Positions 9,219 to 17,863 of a stretch of 64,000 nt of DNA are shown piece by piece (the first letter of the stretch is position 1; every line of letters begins with the position of its first letter). The translations under genes were made by a program, and so were the position numbers. The notes under the pieces were generated by a model. It ran no database searches, was not told the origin of the DNA, and saw only the letters and a list, made by a program, of their open reading frames with translations. Source of the stretch: Lelliottia sp. WAP21. Lineage in GTDB: Bacteria; Pseudomonadota; Gammaproteobacteria; Enterobacterales; Enterobacteriaceae. The stretch is from NCBI RefSeq assembly GCF_020532665.2, contig NZ_JAIWPG020000005.1, positions 124,001 to 188,000 of the forward strand, read 5' to 3'.

Positions 9219-9308
9219 TAATAATACCTTTTTTACGGGTCTGTTTCAGCCCGATTGCATCTTTTGCATGCGAATTTCTGAAGGCAGCTTCCAGTTATAA
9301 AGTTGTAC

Positions 9309-9337
9309 CTGACAGGAAGGACTGGCATTTTATACAG
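9309..9337 (+). promoter_or_regulatory. Promoter with a LexA-box-like site before symE
   Basis: CTGACA (9309-9314), 16 bases, then TATACA (9331-9336) form a plausible sigma70 promoter. The -10 region is covered by CTGG-N8-ACAG (9322-9337), which differs from the LexA core CTGT-N8-ACAG at one base. E. coli symE is SOS-induced, so LexA control is the natural reading; it is an inference. Confidence 0.55.
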
Positions 9338-9378
9338 GTGTCTTACGCGCCATGTTGCCCAGCCTTACAGGAGTTTTT

Positions 9379-9609
9379 ATGTCTGAAATCACGGTTAGCA
9401 AGCCCTGCCGCCATTTAAAGGTAGGCTACTTCAGAAAACGTCATGAAGACCGCAAAACCAAAATTCCGAAACGCTATAGCGTGCATGCCGCCCTGAGCCT
9501 CAAGGGCGACTGGCTCGAAGAAGCCGGTTTTAAAACAAATTCGCGGGTCCGCGTGTGTGTGGAACAGGGAAAATTGCTCATTGAGTTGCTGGAATCAGAG
9601 CCAGGGTAA
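9379..9609 (+). CDS. SymE-like SOS toxin family protein (AbrB fold)
   Basis: A 76-residue protein beginning MSEITVSKPCRHLKVGYF. The segment AALSLKGDWLEEAGFKTNSRVRVCVEQGKLLIE matches the SymE family, which descends from AbrB-type antitoxin folds; E. coli SymE is an SOS-induced nucleoid-acting toxin kept in check by the antisense RNA SymR. The ATG at 9379 has a clear AGGAG five bases before it; a longer reading from 9352 has no such site. The protein is shorter than E. coli SymE (113 residues) because it lacks the C-terminal tail. I could not identify a SymR equivalent. Confidence 0.75.
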   Translation: MSEITVSKPCRHLKVGYFRKRHEDRKTKIPKRYSVHAALSLKGDWLEEAGFKTNSRVRVCVEQGKLLIELLESEPG

Positions 9610-9722
9610 AGTCTCGACTTTTTGCTGCGCCGGGTCATTTTTTCATGCGACAATAGCAGCATCTCACGGCTTTTAAGCCGCTTAAAGCGCCCTATTTTCA
9701 AAGAAATGGATATCCTGACTCC

Positions 9723-12284
9723 ATGAGCACAATTGATAATTTAACTGCACATACCCCTATGATGCAGCAGTATCTGAAGCTGAAAGCACAGCATCCGGAA
9801 ATCCTGCTGTTCTACCGTATGGGCGATTTTTACGAGCTGTTTTATGACGATGCCAAACGTGCCTCTCAGTTGCTCGACATCTCTTTGACCAAACGCGGTG
9901 CCTCCGCGGGTGAACCTATCCCGATGGCGGGTATTCCCCATCATGCGGTGGAAAACTATCTGGCGAAGCTGGTGAACCAGGGGGAATCCGTCGCCATTTG
10001 CGAACAGATTGGCGATCCGGCGACCTCAAAAGGCCCGGTTGAGCGCAAAGTGGTACGCATCGTCACGCCAGGCACCATCAGTGATGAAGCCTTACTGCAT
10101 GAACGCCAGGACAACCTGCTTGCCGCCGTCTGGCAGGACAGCAAAGGTTTTGGCTATGCCACCCTGGACATCAGTTCCGGCCGCTTTCGCCTGAGCGAAC
10201 CGGCCGACCGGGAAACCATGGCCGCGGAGCTGCAGCGCACCAATCCCGCAGAGTTACTCTACGCAGAAGATTTTGCTGAGTTTGCGCTGATCGAAGGACG
10301 TCGCGGTCTGCGTCGTCGCCCGTTATGGGAATTTGAAATAGACACGGCGCGTCAGCAGCTCAACCTGCAGTTTGGCACCCGCGATTTGATTGGTTTTGGC
10401 GTCGAAAACGCCCCGCGTGGTCTGTGCGCCGCGGGCTGCCTGTTACAGTACGTCAAAGATACGCAGCGTACGGCCCTGCCGCACATCCGTTCTATTACGA
10501 TGGAACGCCAGCAGGACAGCATCATCATGGATGCCGCGACGCGGCGTAACCTGGAAATTACGCAGAATCTGGCAGGCGGTATCGATAATACCCTGGCCTC
10601 CGTGCTGGATAGTACGGTCACCCCAATGGGTAGCCGTATGTTAAAACGCTGGCTGCATATGCCGGTGCGCGATACTCAGGTTCTGGTCAGCCGTCAGCAG
10701 ACGATCGGCGCATTGCAGGATCGGTTTACCGAGCTACAGCCGGTATTGCGTCAGGTGGGGGATCTGGAGCGTATTCTGGCGCGTCTGGCATTACGTACCG
10801 CCCGTCCACGAGACCTGGCCCGCATGCGTCATGCCTTCCAGCAACTGCCTGAACTGCGCGCCCAGCTTGCCGACGTTGACAGCGCGCCGGTGCAGAAGCT
10901 ACGCGACACGATGGGAGAGTTCACCGAGCTGCGCGAACTGCTCGAACGCGCCGTCGTCGAGGCCCCGCCGGTTCTGGTCCGTGACGGCGGCGTTATCGCA
11001 CCTGGCTATCATCAGGAACTGGATGAGTGGCGAGCACTGGCCGATGGCGCAACGGATTACCTGGATAAGCTGGAGATCCGCGAACGCGAGCGTCTGGGAC
11101 TGGACACACTGAAAGTGGGTTATAACGCGATTCACGGTTATTACATCCAAATCAGCCGTGGTCAAAGCCATCTGGCACCCATTCATTACGTCCGCCGCCA
11201 GACGCTGAAAAATGCCGAACGCTACATTATTCCAGAGTTGAAAGAGTACGAAGATAAAGTGCTCTCCTCCAGAGGGAAAGCGCTGGCGCTGGAAAAACAG
11301 CTCTATGAAGAGCTGTTCGATTTGCTGATGCCGCACCTTGGCGATCTGCAACAGAGCGCAAGCGCCCTGGCAGAGCTGGATGTGCTGGTGAATCTGGCAG
11401 AACGCGCTGACACCCTGAACTACACCTGTCCGACGTTTATCGACAAGCCGGGTATTCGTATTACCGAAGGCCGCCATCCGGTCGTTGAGCAGGTACTGCG
11501 TGAGCCGTTTATTGCCAACCCTCTGAGCCTGTCGCCGCAGCGTCGTATGCTGATCATTACCGGTCCTAACATGGGCGGTAAAAGCACTTATATGCGCCAG
11601 ACAGCATTGATCGCCCTGCTCGCTTATATCGGCAGCTATGTCCCGGCCCAGCAGGTGGAAATTGGCCCTATCGATCGCATCTTTACCCGCGTGGGCGCTG
11701 CCGACGATCTGGCCAGCGGTCGTTCAACCTTCATGGTTGAAATGACCGAAACCGCCAATATCCTGCATAACGCGACAGAAAACAGCCTGGTGTTGATGGA
11801 TGAGATTGGTCGTGGCACCTCAACCTATGACGGCCTGTCGCTGGCATGGGCGTGTGCTGAGAGTCTGGCGAACAAAATCAAAGCCCTGACGCTCTTTGCT
11901 ACCCACTATTTTGAACTGACGCAACTGCCCGAAAAAATGGAAGGCGTGGCGAACGTGCATCTGGACGCCCTGGAGCATGGCGACACCATCGCGTTCATGC
12001 ACACCGTGCAGGATGGCGCCGCGAGCAAAAGTTATGGTCTGGCGGTGGCGGCCCTGGCTGGCGTGCCAAAAGAGGTGATCAAACGCGCTCGCCAGAAACT
12101 GCGCGAGCTCGAAACCTTGTCGCCAAATGCAGCGGCAACGCAGGTCGACGGCACGCAAATGTCGCTTCTGGTGCCCGCAGAGGAGACCTCTCCGGCCGTA
12201 GAAGCGCTGGAAAACCTTGACCCGGATTCGCTCACACCGCGTCAGGCGCTGGAGTGGATCTATCGGTTGAAGAGTCTGGTGTAA
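9723..12284 (+). CDS. mutS: DNA mismatch repair protein MutS
   Basis: At 853 residues this is exactly the E. coli MutS length. It recognises mismatches and small loops as a dimer and recruits MutL. The mismatch-reading Phe-X-Glu is at F36 and E38 (GDFYELF). The connector, lever and clamp regions follow. The ATPase has GPNMGGKST (about 614-622), then DEIGRGTST (Walker B) and ATHYFEL. The C-terminal tail ([18 protein letters not shown]) is the tetramer-forming part. The gene stands alone, with symE upstream and a REP pair downstream. Confidence 0.99.
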   Translation: MSTIDNLTAHTPMMQQYLKLKAQHPEILLFYRMGDFYELFYDDAKRASQLLDISLTKRGASAGEPIPMAGIPHHAVENYLAKLVNQGESVAICEQIGDPATSKGPVERKVVRIVTPGTISDEALLHERQDNLLAAVWQDSKGFGYATLDISSGRFRLSEPADRETMAAELQRTNPAELLYAEDFAEFALIEGRRGLRRRPLWEFEIDTARQQLNLQFGTRDLIGFGVENAPRGLCAAGCLLQYVKDTQRTALPHIRSITMERQQDSIIMDAATRRNLEITQNLAGGIDNTLASVLDSTVTPMGSRMLKRWLHMPVRDTQVLVSRQQTIGALQDRFTELQPVLRQVGDLERILARLALRTARPRDLARMRHAFQQLPELRAQLADVDSAPVQKLRDTMGEFTELRELLERAVVEAPPVLVRDGGVIAPGYHQELDEWRALADGATDYLDKLEIRERERLGLDTLKVGYNAIHGYYIQISRGQSHLAPIHYVRRQTLKNAERYIIPELKEYEDKVLSSRGKALALEKQLYEELFDLLMPHLGDLQQSASALAELDVLVNLAERADTLNYTCPTFIDKPGIRITEGRHPVVEQVLREPFIANPLSLSPQRRMLIITGPNMGGKSTYMRQTALIALLAYIGSYVPAQQVEIGPIDRIFTRVGAADDLASGRSTFMVEMTETANILHNATENSLVLMDEIGRGTSTYDGLSLAWACAESLANKIKALTLFATHYFELTQLPEKMEGVANVHLDALEHGDTIAFMHTVQDGAASKSYGLAVAALAGVPKEVIKRARQKLRELETLSPNAAATQVDGTQMSLLVPAEETSPAVEALENLDPDSLTPRQALEWIYRLKSLV

Positions 12285-12294
12285 GGTCTGGCTT

Positions 12295-12382
12295 GCCCGG
12301 TGGCGCTTTGTTTACCGGGCCTGCACAGAGTATGCAATACATGCCACCACGTTGGCCGGGTAAGGCGAAGTCGCCACCCGGC
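12295..12382. repeat. Pair of inverted REP-like elements after mutS
   Basis: The two imperfect palindromes gcccggtggcgc...accgggc (12295-12320) and gccgggtaaggc...cacccggc (12355-12382) face opposite ways. The second is followed by TTTTTT and can act as a terminator for mutS. They resemble the REP/BIME units of enterobacteria, which lie between convergent gene ends as here. Confidence 0.75.
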
Positions 12383-12394
12383 TTTTTTATGGCT

Positions 12395-12628
12395 TTAGTC
12401 GTTCTGTTGCAGCAGCGGCGGGATCGTCGGCACCTGTGGCGCATCATCAATGTCTTTTTGCGTCATCCGAAACGCCTCCGGATAATGTTCCCGGCTGGTA
12501 CGGCGCAGTGGCTCAGTATTACGCCAGGTGTATAAGCAGTGCTGGCACTGGTAAACGATCCAGACATCTTTCACTGGCGAGGTCGCCATCACTTCAATAT
12601 GCTCATCGGCACAACGGGGACAAATCAT
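12395..12628 (-). CDS. ecdD: Non-oxidative hydroxyarylic acid decarboxylase, subunit D
   Basis: A 77-residue protein with two CxxC pairs (MICPRC...CQHC), a small zinc-ribbon-like fold. It matches the D subunit of the EcdBCD/KpdBCD/VdcBCD/ShdBCD phenolic acid decarboxylases, which is needed for activity although its exact role is unclear. It is the last gene of a three-gene minus-strand operon, 14 bases after the C subunit. The symbol follows E. coli O157 usage; Klebsiella names it kpdD. Confidence 0.82.
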   Translation of the reverse strand: MICPRCADEHIEVMATSPVKDVWIVYQCQHCLYTWRNTEPLRRTSREHYPEAFRMTQKDIDDAPQVPTIPPLLQQND

Positions 12629-12642
12629 CTTTTCCTCCTTAC

Positions 12643-14070
12643 TTATTTACGCGCGGCCAGCATCGCGGTGAGTTTTTCGGCCCAGGCTTTGGTTTCAGGG
12701 AGATCCTTCACGGGCTGGCTGTAATGCCCACGCGTATCCGGCGCCACCGGTGTTGTGGCATCGATAATTAACTTATCGGTGATCCCTGCCGGGCTGGAGC
12801 CAGGATCCAGTTCAAGCACGGACATGTTGGGAAGCTGAACCAAATCACCCGCAGGATTCACTTTTGAAGAGAGTGCCCACATCACCTGCGGTAGGTTAAA
12901 CGGATCGACATCTTCATCTACCATGATCACCATTTTCACGTAGCCGAGCCCGTGTGGCGTGGTCATGGCCCGCAGCCCCACGGCGCGGGCAAAACCCCCG
13001 TACCGTTTTTTGGTCGAGATAATCGCCAGCAGACCATGGGTATACATCGCGTTCACTGCCTGCACTTCCGGGAACTCAGCTTTAAGCTGTTGATACAGCG
13101 GTACGCAGGTGGCTGGCCCCATCAGATAATCAATTTCCGTCCAGGGCATACCCAGATAGAGTGATTCAAAAATCGGTTTGGTGCGATAAGAGACCTTATC
13201 AATGCGCACCACGGTCATATTTCGACCGCCAGAATAGTGTCCGGTGAACTCACCGAAGGGCCCTTCGATTTCGCGTTTACGACCCTCAATGACCCCCTCC
13301 AGAATGACTTCCGATCCCCAGGGCACGTCAAAGCCGGTTAGCGGCGCGGTCGCGATAGGGTACGGGCTTTCACGCAATGCGCCTGCCATCTCATACTCAG
13401 ACTGGTCGTACTTAAGCGGAGTCGCCCCCATCAGCGTAATGATCGGGTCGTTCCCCAGCGTGATGGCAATGGGCAGGTCTTCTCCGCGCTCTTCAGCTTT
13501 ATGGAGATGCAACGCAATGTCGTGCATCGGCACAGGCTGCAGACCCAGCTTACGTTTGCCTTTGACCTCCATACGGTAGATACCCACGTTCTGCTTACCG
13601 AAATGGTCGGGGTCGAGCGGATCGCGTGACACGACACACGCCTTATCGAGATAGAACCCGCCGTCGCCGTCGTTCAGACGGAACAGGGGCAAAATATCAA
13701 ACAGGTTGATGGCCTCGCCGTCGACGGTGTTTTCCGCCCATGCTGGGTTAGCACGACGTTCTGGCGCAACGGGGAAGCCATCCCAACGGCGAATATATTC
13801 ATCGATCTGCTTTTTAACCGGGGTATTCGGCGGCAAGCCCATCGCAATCGCGTGATTCTGCCAGGACCCCAGCGTGTTCAGGGCGACGCGGGCATCGACA
13901 AAGCCGCGAATATTGTCGAACCACAGCGCGGGTGCCCCTTCACCGATACGGCCTGTGGCATTGGCTGCCGCAGCCAGATCCGGTTCTGCATTCACCTCTT
14001 CATCAATTTTCAGCAATTGCCCTTGTTCATCAAGCGCCTGCAAAAAACTTCTCAAATCATCAAATGCCAT
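12643..14070 (-). CDS. ecdC: Non-oxidative hydroxyarylic acid decarboxylase, UbiD-type subunit C
   Basis: A 475-residue UbiD-family decarboxylase, the same length as E. coli YclC. These enzymes reversibly decarboxylate hydroxybenzoates with prenylated FMN. The Arg-Glu-Glu catalytic triad of the family can be placed at R166 (GIYRMEV), E269 and E274 (E-G-P-F-G-E). I start at 14070: AGGAG lies seven bases upstream, whereas an ATG two codons earlier is too close to that site and a reading from 14190 has no support. It overlaps the UbiX-like gene by 11 bases. The likely substrate is 4-hydroxybenzoate, vanillate or a related acid; which one cannot be told. Confidence 0.93.
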   Translation of the reverse strand: MAFDDLRSFLQALDEQGQLLKIDEEVNAEPDLAAAANATGRIGEGAPALWFDNIRGFVDARVALNTLGSWQNHAIAMGLPPNTPVKKQIDEYIRRWDGFPVAPERRANPAWAENTVDGEAINLFDILPLFRLNDGDGGFYLDKACVVSRDPLDPDHFGKQNVGIYRMEVKGKRKLGLQPVPMHDIALHLHKAEERGEDLPIAITLGNDPIITLMGATPLKYDQSEYEMAGALRESPYPIATAPLTGFDVPWGSEVILEGVIEGRKREIEGPFGEFTGHYSGGRNMTVVRIDKVSYRTKPIFESLYLGMPWTEIDYLMGPATCVPLYQQLKAEFPEVQAVNAMYTHGLLAIISTKKRYGGFARAVGLRAMTTPHGLGYVKMVIMVDEDVDPFNLPQVMWALSSKVNPAGDLVQLPNMSVLELDPGSSPAGITDKLIIDATTPVAPDTRGHYSQPVKDLPETKAWAEKLTAMLAARK

Positions 14071-14662
14071 ATTCATTCTCCTGTGAAAGATGCTTTGCAG
14101 CCTGCAAGCCGTTCCAGCGACGCGCTTTTTTATGCTCCAGACCAAACTGGTCAAGCACGCGGGTGACAATGTGCTGCGTAATATCATCAACGGTTTGCGG
14201 ATGGTTGTAATAAGCCGGCATCGGGGGCACCATCGCCACGCCCATGCGTGACAGCGCCAGCATGTTCTCCAGATGGACAGTGCTCAGCGGCGTTTCGCGG
14301 GGGACGAGAACCAGTTTGCGTCCCTCTTTTAACACCACGTCCGCCGCACGCCCTATGAGCCCTTCTGCGTAACCGGCCCGAATACCTGCCAGGGTTTTCA
14401 TGCTGCAGGGGATGACGATCATCCCGTCTGTACGAAATGAACCAGAGGAGACTGTCGCGGCCTGATCCGCCGGGTTGTGTGTATAGTCCGCCAGAGCAGA
14501 GACCTCTTTTACCGTGAAGGGCGTTTCCAGCTCGAGGGTGGTTTTAGCCCATTTCGACATCACGAGATGTGTTTCAACGTCAGGCATTTCACGTAACGCC
14601 TGCAGGAGTGCCACTCCTAACGGCGCACCGGTGGCACCGGTCATTCCCACAATCAGTCTCAT
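14060..14662 (-). CDS. ecdB: UbiX-type flavin prenyltransferase, decarboxylase subunit B
   Basis: A 200-residue UbiX/Pad1-family protein. It makes prenylated FMN, the cofactor used by the adjacent UbiD-type subunit. The N-terminus GMTGATGAPLGVALL is the flavin-binding Rossmann-like turn, and VIPCSMKTLAGIRAGYAEGLIGRAADVVLKEGRKLVLVPRETP carries the conserved flavin and prenyl-phosphate contacts. It is the first gene of the operon, 35 bases from the operator-containing leader. It is probably dedicated to this decarboxylase rather than to ubiquinone synthesis. Confidence 0.92.
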   Translation of the reverse strand: MRLIVGMTGATGAPLGVALLQALREMPDVETHLVMSKWAKTTLELETPFTVKEVSALADYTHNPADQAATVSSGSFRTDGMIVIPCSMKTLAGIRAGYAEGLIGRAADVVLKEGRKLVLVPRETPLSTVHLENMLALSRMGVAMVPPMPAYYNHPQTVDDITQHIVTRVLDQFGLEHKKARRWNGLQAAKHLSQENEYGI

Positions 14663-14680
14663 TCATCGCCTCAATAAATT

Positions 14681-14750
14681 GTTCGCATACGAACGTTAAG
14701 TTTAAAATACCCCCGTTTTTGTCTTTTGACAAGATCGTTCGTACACGATC
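14681..14750. promoter_or_regulatory. Divergent control region with two operator-like palindromes
   Basis: A minus-strand promoter TTGTCA (14727-14732 on the plus strand as TGACAA), 17 bases, TATTTT (14704-14709) drives the decarboxylase operon. Two similar palindromes flank it: GTTCG-N4-CGAAC (14681-14694), near the start of transcription, and GTTCG-N4-CGATC (14737-14750), upstream of the -35 box. Their centres are 56 bp apart. They are good candidates for binding by the divergent MarR regulator. Confidence 0.65.
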
Positions 14751-14832
14751 GCATTATCGGCCATAAAGAGTGGCATTAACATTGCGGGTGATTCCGCTAT
14801 CATGGGGGGAAGCGCGTTATTCCGGAGTGTTC

Positions 14833-15240
14833 ATGGAACTGAGACAAGAAGCCTTTCACCTGTTACGTCAACTTTTTCAACAGCATACTGCTCACTGGCA
14901 GCATGCCTTGCCTGAACTAACCAAACCACAGTATGCGGTTATGCGCTCTGTGGCAGAGCATCCGGGCATTGAACAAGTGGCGTTGACCGACGTGGCGGTG
15001 AGCACGAAAGCGACACTGGCCGAAATGCTCAGCCGCATGGAAGCCCGTGGCCTGGTGAAGCGCGAGCAGGATCCTGCTGATAAGCGACGCCGTTTCGTGT
15101 TTTTAACCCCAGAAGGTGAAGCGCTGCTGGCGAGCTGTAAGCCCATGGGCAATGCGGTGGACGAGGCGTTTTTAGGCCGCCTCAGCCCGGAGGAACGGGA
15201 ACAGTTTTCTGCCCTCGTCAAAAAGATGATGAAGACGTAA
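14833..15240 (+). CDS. MarR-family regulator divergent from the decarboxylase operon
   Basis: A 135-residue MarR/SlyA-type protein with a winged helix-turn-helix (LTDVAVSTKATLAEMLSRMEARGLVKREQDPADKRRRFVFLTPEG). Such regulators usually repress a neighbouring operon and are released by phenolic ligands. I choose the ATG at 14833, five bases after CCGGAG; the frame is open from 14770 but lacks a ribosome site there. It is divergent from ecdBCD and its last 23 bases overlap the end of the LysR gene on the other strand. Confidence 0.87.
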   Translation: MELRQEAFHLLRQLFQQHTAHWQHALPELTKPQYAVMRSVAEHPGIEQVALTDVAVSTKATLAEMLSRMEARGLVKREQDPADKRRRFVFLTPEGEALLASCKPMGNAVDEAFLGRLSPEEREQFSALVKKMMKT

Positions 15241-16120
15241 TGCGGGAACGCATGAAATCGATAAAGGTACGTACTTTCGCCGACACATGCTGGGCGTCGG
15301 GGTAGACAGCGTGAATGGCTTGCTGAGCGAAAGTATAATCTGGTAATACCGCAATCAGTTGCCCCGTCTCCAGCGCTTTTTGCACCAGCCACGCCGGGAG
15401 CAACGCAATACCCCGCCCCGCCAGAGCAAAGGCCATCAGCGCCTGGGCACTGTCGGCATACAGGCGCGGCGCTTTTTTTATCTCAAGCGTGGCAGGCTCA
15501 CCGCTTTTTCCCGTTAACTGCCAGCGCAGCGGCGTTGATAAACGATCGTGAATGATCCACTCAGCCTGGGACAGCGCCTCCAGCGAATCGACGGGAGAAT
15601 GGCTGAGCCACTGCGGCGAAGCCACGGGCAGTATGGCAAAGTGAGAGATCAGCGCGGCATGGTAGCGAGAATCAGCAAGCGCCCCCAGCCGAATAGCGAC
15701 ATCAAAACGTTCAGAAATAAGATCGGCATGCTGGGAAGAAGAGACATGCCGTACACGCAAATCGGGATGCTGAACGCTGAATTCAGCCAGCAAGGGAACC
15801 ACTACCTGCGAACCGTATTCGGGGGTCGTAGTGATGCGGAACTCCCCGGTTAACCCGGCATGACTGGCGCGCACGTCGTCCTGGAGGCTCTCGGCTGCCT
15901 TCAGCAGCGCCACACTGCGTTGATGGAACAACAACCCGGCCTCGGTTAACGTCAGGCGCCGGGTCGAGCGCAGCAGCAGGGTCACCCCCAGTTCATCTTC
16001 AAGCTGGCGAATGTGAAAGCTGACGACTGCCTTCGTTAGCCCCATCGCATCGGCGGCTGCCGTAAAACTGCCGGTATCCGCAACCGCCACAAACATCGCC
16101 GTGCGCTGTAAATTAAGCAT
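15218..16120 (-). CDS. LysR-family transcriptional regulator
   Basis: A 300-residue LysR protein. Residues 1-60 hold the winged helix-turn-helix (TAMFVAVADTGSFTAAADAMGLTKAVVSFHIRQLEDELGVTLLLRSTRRLTLTEAG). The rest is the two-lobed ligand-binding domain, subgroup similar to CrgA/DmlR-type regulators. It is divergent from the MFS gene at 16229, with a perfect palindrome in between, so the MFS gene and its partner are its likely targets. The inducer is unknown. Confidence 0.92.
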   Translation of the reverse strand: MLNLQRTAMFVAVADTGSFTAAADAMGLTKAVVSFHIRQLEDELGVTLLLRSTRRLTLTEAGLLFHQRSVALLKAAESLQDDVRASHAGLTGEFRITTTPEYGSQVVVPLLAEFSVQHPDLRVRHVSSSQHADLISERFDVAIRLGALADSRYHAALISHFAILPVASPQWLSHSPVDSLEALSQAEWIIHDRLSTPLRWQLTGKSGEPATLEIKKAPRLYADSAQALMAFALAGRGIALLPAWLVQKALETGQLIAVLPDYTFAQQAIHAVYPDAQHVSAKVRTFIDFMRSRITSSSSF

Positions 16121-16135
16121 GCTTTGTCTTCACCA

Positions 16136-16156
16136 CTGTCAAAATAATTTTGACAG
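16136..16156. promoter_or_regulatory. Perfect 21-bp palindrome, likely LysR operator
   Basis: CTGTCAAAAT, one base, ATTTTGACAG: two 10-base arms without mismatch. It contains the T-N11-A core typical of LysR-family sites and lies 16 bases upstream of the LysR gene start, in the divergent interval before the MFS gene. Confidence 0.8.
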
Positions 16157-16228
16157 TATATCGCGCTTTGTCATGTTTATCCGTCCTCAGGGAGCTGCCA
16201 GGATACGCCCCTCACCGGAGGATTATTC

Positions 16229-17437
16229 ATGACGTATCGCAGCAGAGTCGCCCTGGTCTACTTGCTGGGCTTTTTTCTTGATCTCATCAACATGTTCATC
16301 GCCAGCGTCGCCTTCCCGGCCATGGCTCTGGCGCTGAATGCCACGCCTTCGTCTCTTGCCTGGGTGAGTAACGGCTATATTGCCGGGCTGACGCTCGTTA
16401 TCCCTTTCAGCGCCCTGTTGACGCGTCGGTTCGGGCCAAAGCGGGTGATTCTCTTTTCGCTGTTTCTCTTTAGTACGGCATCCATGGCGGCAGGCTGTGC
16501 GTCCTCGCTGGAAAGCCTGATCGTCTGGCGAGTATTGCAGGGACTTGGGGGCGGATTACTTATCCCCGTCGGGCAAGCGATGACGTGGCAGCAGTACCGG
16601 CCTCATGAGCGCGCCGGGCTCTCTTCCGCGGTCATGCTGGTGGCTTTACTTGCTCCCGCGTGTTCACCGGCCATCGGCGGATGGCTGGTCCAGGCCTTGA
16701 GCTGGCGATGGATATTTTTCGCCACGCTGCCGGTTGCCCTTCTCACCTTTGTTTTAGCCACGGTATGGCTTCGCAACGACAAATCTCCCATGGCGGCTAC
16801 ACGTCTGATTCATCTCCCCTTGCTGACAGATCCTTTGCTGAGATTTTCCATGCTGGTGTATGTCTGCGTGCCCGGCATGTTTATCGGCGTTAACGTGATC
16901 GGTATGTTTTATCTGCAGCGCGTCGCAGAACTGACCCCCGCGATGACGGGGCTGCTTATGCTTCCCTGGTCTCTCGCCTCCTGCGTGGCTATCGCCGCAA
17001 CGGGGCGCTATTTCAATCGCATCGGTCCCCGGCCACTGATTATTACAGGCTGTCTGTTGCAGGCCGTGGGGATCGTGCTATTAATGAGTGTCGACCCGAC
17101 GTCCCCCATCATGCTGCCGGTCGGGGCATTTCTGTTAATGGGCGCCGGGGGCAGTCTGTGCAGCAGTACAGCGCAAAGCAGCGCATTCCTGTCTATAGCC
17201 CATGATGATATGCCGGATGCCAGCGCCCTGTGGAACCTCAATCGTCAGCTGAGTTTTTTTATTGGTGCCCTGTTACTGGCTGAGATCCTGAGCGTTTCGC
17301 AGCGCGTTATGCCCACGATTGCAGCGTGGCACTGGACCTTTGCGCTCGCTGCCGGCATCACGTTAATACCCTTACTGTTTGTTTTTCGCCTTCGCAATCC
17401 GCAGGTGCTTTCGCAGCCTCAACAGGAGAACCCATGA
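16229..17437 (+). CDS. MFS efflux-type transporter under LysR control
   Basis: A 402-residue membrane protein with about 12 helices. The first half resembles drug:H+ antiporters of the DHA2/EmrB style (WVSNGYIAGLTLVIPFSALLTRRFGPKRV, then RVLQGLGGGLLIPVGQAM, the motif C/A-type segments). It probably exports a small hydrophobic or toxic compound across the inner membrane. AGGA ribosome sequence (GGAGG at 16217-16221) precedes the ATG. It overlaps the next gene by 4 bases (ATGA), so the two are translationally coupled. The substrate is not visible. Confidence 0.88.
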   Translation: MTYRSRVALVYLLGFFLDLINMFIASVAFPAMALALNATPSSLAWVSNGYIAGLTLVIPFSALLTRRFGPKRVILFSLFLFSTASMAAGCASSLESLIVWRVLQGLGGGLLIPVGQAMTWQQYRPHERAGLSSAVMLVALLAPACSPAIGGWLVQALSWRWIFFATLPVALLTFVLATVWLRNDKSPMAATRLIHLPLLTDPLLRFSMLVYVCVPGMFIGVNVIGMFYLQRVAELTPAMTGLLMLPWSLASCVAIAATGRYFNRIGPRPLIITGCLLQAVGIVLLMSVDPTSPIMLPVGAFLLMGAGGSLCSSTAQSSAFLSIAHDDMPDASALWNLNRQLSFFIGALLLAEILSVSQRVMPTIAAWHWTFALAAGITLIPLLFVFRLRNPQVLSQPQQENP

Positions 17438-17811
17438 CTCACTACGAAACTGAAATTATTGATGTCCATATCGCGCTGGAAGCGTGGTTAGGCCGGGGAG
17501 AAGGCGATTTAAACGCCCTGCTTGCTCGTTTTCGTCCGGACTTTTTGATGATCCCTCCGAGCGGCGCCCATATTGATTACGCGGGCCTTGTCGGCTTTCT
17601 GGAAAATCAGCGCGGCAGTCGTCCCGGCCTGAACATTGCGCTTGATGAAATCACGACGCTGCAGACGTGGGACAAAGGCGCGATAGTGCACTACCGGGAA
17701 ACGCAAACGCGGCCAAACCTGCCGGTCAACGTTCGCTGGTCAACGGCCGTGCTGAATCAGGCGGGTGAAAAGATAACGTGGCGATTGCTGCACGAAACGG
17801 CGCTGCCGTAA
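17434..17811 (+). CDS. SnoaL/DUF4440-like small protein
   Basis: A 125-residue protein starting MTHYETEIIDVHIALEAWLGRG. The pattern of an N-terminal helix pair followed by a curved sheet (RPDFLMIPPSGAHIDYAGLVGFLENQ, WRLLHETALP) fits the NTF2-like SnoaL/DUF4440 superfamily, which contains small enzymes and ligand-binding proteins. AGGAG lies seven bases before the start and it overlaps the MFS stop by 4 bases. Function is unknown. Coupling to an efflux-type transporter suggests it acts on the same compound. Confidence 0.8.
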   Translation: MTHYETEIIDVHIALEAWLGRGEGDLNALLARFRPDFLMIPPSGAHIDYAGLVGFLENQRGSRPGLNIALDEITTLQTWDKGAIVHYRETQTRPNLPVNVRWSTAVLNQAGEKITWRLLHETALP

Positions 17812-17822
17812 CGCAAAAGAAA

Positions 17823-17850
17823 AAGGCCCGTCTCACGACGGGCCTTTTTT
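17823..17850. terminator. Bidirectional terminator between the SnoaL-like gene and rpoS
   Basis: AAGGCCCGTC, four-base loop, GACGGGCCTT, followed by TTTT on the plus strand and preceded by a long A-run on the other side. The 10-bp stem and tracts on both sides suit termination from both directions for these convergent genes. Confidence 0.88.
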
Positions 17851-17863
17851 GACTCAATCAGGA

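Noticed and set aside
14726-14757. Plus-strand promoter TTGACA...CATTAT for the MarR gene
   Set aside because: The spacer would be 20 bases, too long for a convincing sigma70 promoter; the minus-strand promoter overlapping it has the correct 17-base spacing.
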